From NCBI RefSeq assembly GCF_009183365.2, contig NZ_CP068230.1, forward strand, positions 290,001 to 354,000: DNA of 64,000 nucleotides, in the 5' to 3' direction. This document shows positions 61,969 through 64,000 of the stretch, in pieces (the first letter of the stretch is position 1; each line of letters opens with the position of its first letter). The notes below the pieces were generated by a model. That model was not told the origin of the DNA, ran no database searches, and saw nothing but the letters and a program-made list of their open reading frames with translations. Made by a program: the position numbers and the translations under genes. This stretch comes from Shewanella algae (GTDB taxonomy: Bacteria; Pseudomonadota; Gammaproteobacteria; Enterobacterales; Shewanellaceae).

Positions 61969-62931
61969 CTATGTGGCCGCAGCCAAACGCCATTCCCGTT
62001 CCAGTCCATAAACGAGTTTTGATTTCACCCAGTTGAATGCCGGGGAATTATTAATATTTCCATAAAGAATGTAATTGCCGACGGTACGATGTTCGCTACG
62101 GATTTCTTTTATATTTTCAATCATGTTGTCAGATAATCTTCGATAACTGACCGCCGGCAACATGTCGACAAACTTGCGGGTAAATTGATTGCAGCTGAGG
62201 GTTATATTGTCCGACTCGGCAAGGATCTGCATCGCGGTGGCAACACTGTCTGTATAACCGGCGACATCCATCTGCAGGCCGTTGTCCCGACACAGATTGA
62301 CCAGCAAAGGGCAGGTCAGGTCGTTGTAGTTGTCGATTTCCAGCAAGGGATAGTGGGATAGCTGCTCCAATGACATGGATTCGGACAGAATTGGATGATC
62401 TTTTCTGGCCAGAATGTAGATATCACCTGTCTCAGAGAAGATTTCATAGTTGAGCCGGGTGTCATCGAAGCCTTCGTAGACCACCACGAAATCGACGCCG
62501 CCACCAATGAGCTCATTGCTGCAGTCATGGCTGAGTGTACGAATGTCGAAACGCAAGTTGGGGGCTTCGGGAAGAATATAGTTATCTATGACTTTATGAA
62601 CCGCATAGACAAATTCATCATAGGCTCTGATAACAAAATGACCGCCGGATTGGCTGGGGGAAAAGACAGAATGTTGCCGCTCAAGCAGTTGATATTGTTC
62701 TACCAATAATTTGGCGTGTGGGATTAACTCTTCGGTCTTTTGTGTAGGAATTAATCCATTTGATTTACGGACAAATAAAGAGTCCATAAAAACATCACGT
62801 AGCGCATTTAGTGTACGGGTGACGGCACAACTGGATATACCTAATTCGGCTGCGGCCAAGCTTCCTTGACCATGTTTATATACAGCGAGTAAAACTTTTA
62901 ATTGGTTGTAATTAAGGCTGTCAATTTTCAT
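61969..62931 (-). CDS. LysR family regulator of the molybdoenzyme cluster
   Basis: 320 residues. N-terminal HTH (about 5-65; QLKVLLAVYKHGQGSLAAAELGISSCAVTRTLNALR), then an effector-binding domain. It resembles LeuO/NodD-like LysR members more than CysB. The start is placed at ATG 62931 after GGGGAG. It reads into the cluster with 32 bp before the small membrane protein, so it may be in the same transcript, unlike the usual divergent LysR layout. Confidence 0.87.
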   Translation of the reverse strand: MKIDSLNYNQLKVLLAVYKHGQGSLAAAELGISSCAVTRTLNALRDVFMDSLFVRKSNGLIPTQKTEELIPHAKLLVEQYQLLERQHSVFSPSQSGGHFVIRAYDEFVYAVHKVIDNYILPEAPNLRFDIRTLSHDCSNELIGGGVDFVVVYEGFDDTRLNYEIFSETGDIYILARKDHPILSESMSLEQLSHYPLLEIDNYNDLTCPLLVNLCRDNGLQMDVAGYTDSVATAMQILAESDNITLSCNQFTRKFVDMLPAVSYRRLSDNMIENIKEIRSEHRTVGNYILYGNINNSPAFNWVKSKLVYGLEREWRLAAAT

Positions 62932-63267
62932 GTAATCGCTCCCCACACTGCTGAGACATTACTATGAATTCATTGTTGGCCTATTGCCAAGATTAAGATC
63001 ACATTGAGAAATAGTTAATTATTTGAAACATGAATTGCTTCCTATTTTTAGCTAAGCGAAAAAACCTTATTTCCGCAGACGAAATTAACATAGGGTTATT
63101 TTTATTCTCAGGGTGTGAATTTACTCAAGTAATACAGTGAAAGTATTTTCGAGATACTCACTTGTGACTTTGCTACTTGCGCTTGGCAAAAACTTGTTAT
63201 AGGGATTCAGTTTGGTTTCAAACTGCGCCGTTATAGTCGTTCATTTAATGGAGAAGGAACAAGAATA
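62932..63267. other. Intergenic region between the LysR and secreted-protein genes
   Basis: 336 bp with no gene that I can support. It should hold promoters for the divergent genes on both sides. AAGGAAC ahead of the ATG at 63268 is the only clear signal. Confidence 0.5.
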
Positions 63268-63837
63268 ATGAAACGGTTGGGACTGATGGCATCCTTGCTG
63301 CTGGCAACGACGGTACAGGGGCAGGAGTTGACTGCTGCCGAGCAGTTTTTTAACCACTTATCCGGTTTGTGTGGCAAGGCCTACAGTGGTGAGTTGATCA
63401 AGGGGGGCAGCAGCGGCGATGGTTTTACGGGCCAGCCGCTGGTGATGCATGTGCGCCAATGCTCAACAACCGAGATCCGTATTCCGTTGCATGTGGGAGA
63501 GGACAGATCCCGCACCTGGGTGATCAGCAAGACGGCCGATGGCCTTAGGCTCAAGCATGATCATCGTCATCAGGATGGCAGCGAAGATGCCGTAACCCAG
63601 TATGGCGGTGACAGTCGCAGTCAGGGAACCGAGTCCTGGCAGTCATTCCCGGTCGATGAATTTTCAATTGCCAATTTCAAACAGCATAGTCTGGCCCAGT
63701 CGGTAACCAATGTTTGGCATCTGGGGCTGGATCAGCAGAATTTCAGTTATCGCCTGACCCGGGAGAAGCGCGATTTTCTGTTGCAGTTCAACTTAAGCAA
63801 TGAAGTAACGCCACCTCCGGCGCCATGGGGACATTGA
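63268..63837 (+). CDS. Secreted protein of unknown function
   Basis: 189 residues with a signal peptide (cleavage near residue 19, VQG-Q). The mature part has LSGLCGKAYSGELIKGGSSGDGF and the His/Asp-rich stretch LRLKHDHRHQDGSEDAVTQYGG, which could bind a metal. Two cysteines (C35 and C65) could form a disulfide. I recognise no family by name, though similar short secreted proteins are found in Shewanella in my memory. It faces a convergent SYLF-domain gene. Confidence 0.8.
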   Translation: MKRLGLMASLLLATTVQGQELTAAEQFFNHLSGLCGKAYSGELIKGGSSGDGFTGQPLVMHVRQCSTTEIRIPLHVGEDRSRTWVISKTADGLRLKHDHRHQDGSEDAVTQYGGDSRSQGTESWQSFPVDEFSIANFKQHSLAQSVTNVWHLGLDQQNFSYRLTREKRDFLLQFNLSNEVTPPPAPWGH

Positions 63838-63855
63838 TAAAACGGGCAAATGGGT

Positions 63856-63875
63856 GAGGCGGCCAGAGCCGCCTC
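63856..63875. terminator. Hairpin between convergent genes at the window end
   Basis: Perfect 8-bp stem GAGGCGGC / GCCGCCTC with a CAGA loop, between stop codons at 63837 and 63886. No T run is present. Confidence 0.4.
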
Positions 63876-63885
63876 GCCAATCAGC

Positions 63886-64000
63886 TTATTGCGCTTCGAA
63901 GGTAAATGATTGTCCGGCAAGTGCGGCTTCAACCATGAGGCCACCCTTGGCAGCAGTAAACACCGCCATGCCGTTGATATAGGAGGCCTTGGCAGCCTGA
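63886..64000 (-). CDS. SYLF-domain (YSC84-like) lipid-binding protein, C-terminal end only
   Basis: Only the last 37 codons are inside the window. They read QAAKASYINGMAVFTAAKGG and then LMVEAALAGQSFTFEAQ before TAA. The KGGLM...A.L.GQ.F.F pattern fits the C-terminal strand of SYLF domains (Ysc84-type, phosphoinositide/lipid-binding in eukaryotes). Both the start and the rest of the protein lie beyond the edge, so the call rests on one motif. Confidence 0.55.
   Translation of the reverse strand, partial: QAAKASYINGMAVFTAAKGGLMVEAALAGQSFTFEAQ

Overview
The window is a chromosomal segment of a gammaproteobacterium, most likely Shewanella or a close relative. I infer this from gene order and protein similarity by eye; no search was run. 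Four blocks follow orders familiar from Enterobacterales and Shewanella: ppc-argE diverging from argCBFGH; mrcA diverging from pilMNOPQ-aroK-aroB-damX-dam; rpe-gph-trpS; and rsmI diverging from lpoA-yraN-diaA-dolP. There is no prophage, insertion sequence, integron or CRISPR array.

Layout. 1-2.4 kb: the 3' two thirds of a 23S rRNA, then tRNA-Val(UAC), 5S rRNA and tRNA-Asp(GUC), ended by a terminator. 2.7-16.8 kb: cinA, a DUF1439 lipoprotein, ppc, and the whole arginine pathway from N-acetylglutamate onward (argE opposite argC-B-F-G-H, sharing a region with a candidate pair of ARG boxes), then mrcA. 17-29.3 kb: type IV pilus alignment and secretin genes, shikimate genes, damX, dam, two small genes on the other strand, rpe, gph, trpS. 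29.3-36 kb: a LysR regulator with a DMT exporter, the dolP-diaA-yraN-lpoA group, rsmI and the RNase P RNA with a clear promoter. 36-48.5 kb: a solute-binding protein, a BamA-like barrel protein, a ThrE-type exporter, a MAPEG protein, ygiQ, a TetR regulator with a DHA2 efflux pump, and a large SF1 helicase. 48.7-54.6 kb: a porin, potE, speF and its arginine-rich leader peptide speFL, then a DUF1232 protein. 54.7-63 kb: a respiratory-type cluster on the minus strand (LysR, a 55-residue membrane protein, a DsbB-like protein with a periplasmic propeller, a Tat-exported molybdopterin enzyme, a four-cluster ferredoxin, a TorD-like chaperone, a formate-dehydrogenase-type cytochrome b, a porin). The window ends with a secreted protein of unknown function and the 3' end of a SYLF-domain gene.

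The most interesting parts. (1) The molybdoenzyme cluster combines a DmsA/DmsB-type catalytic and ferredoxin pair with an FdnI-type membrane cytochrome and a DsbB homologue that keeps only the quinone-side CxxC and carries a propeller. Its substrate is unknown, and it is my best candidate for an undescribed system. (2) speFL, a 39-codon leader peptide upstream of speF, is clearly recognisable by its HIRRT...FD core but has a C-terminus different from the E. coli peptide. The leader after it holds a C-rich stretch and two mutually exclusive stems. (3) The efflux pump promoter has a near-consensus -35/-10 with a perfect TetR-type palindrome over the -35/spacer and a perfect Fur-box-like palindrome over the -10/start. 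This suggests an iron-regulated exporter. (4) A dispersed intergenic repeat occurs at 21.8 kb and 43.9 kb; the second copy separates the tetR gene from its probable operator.
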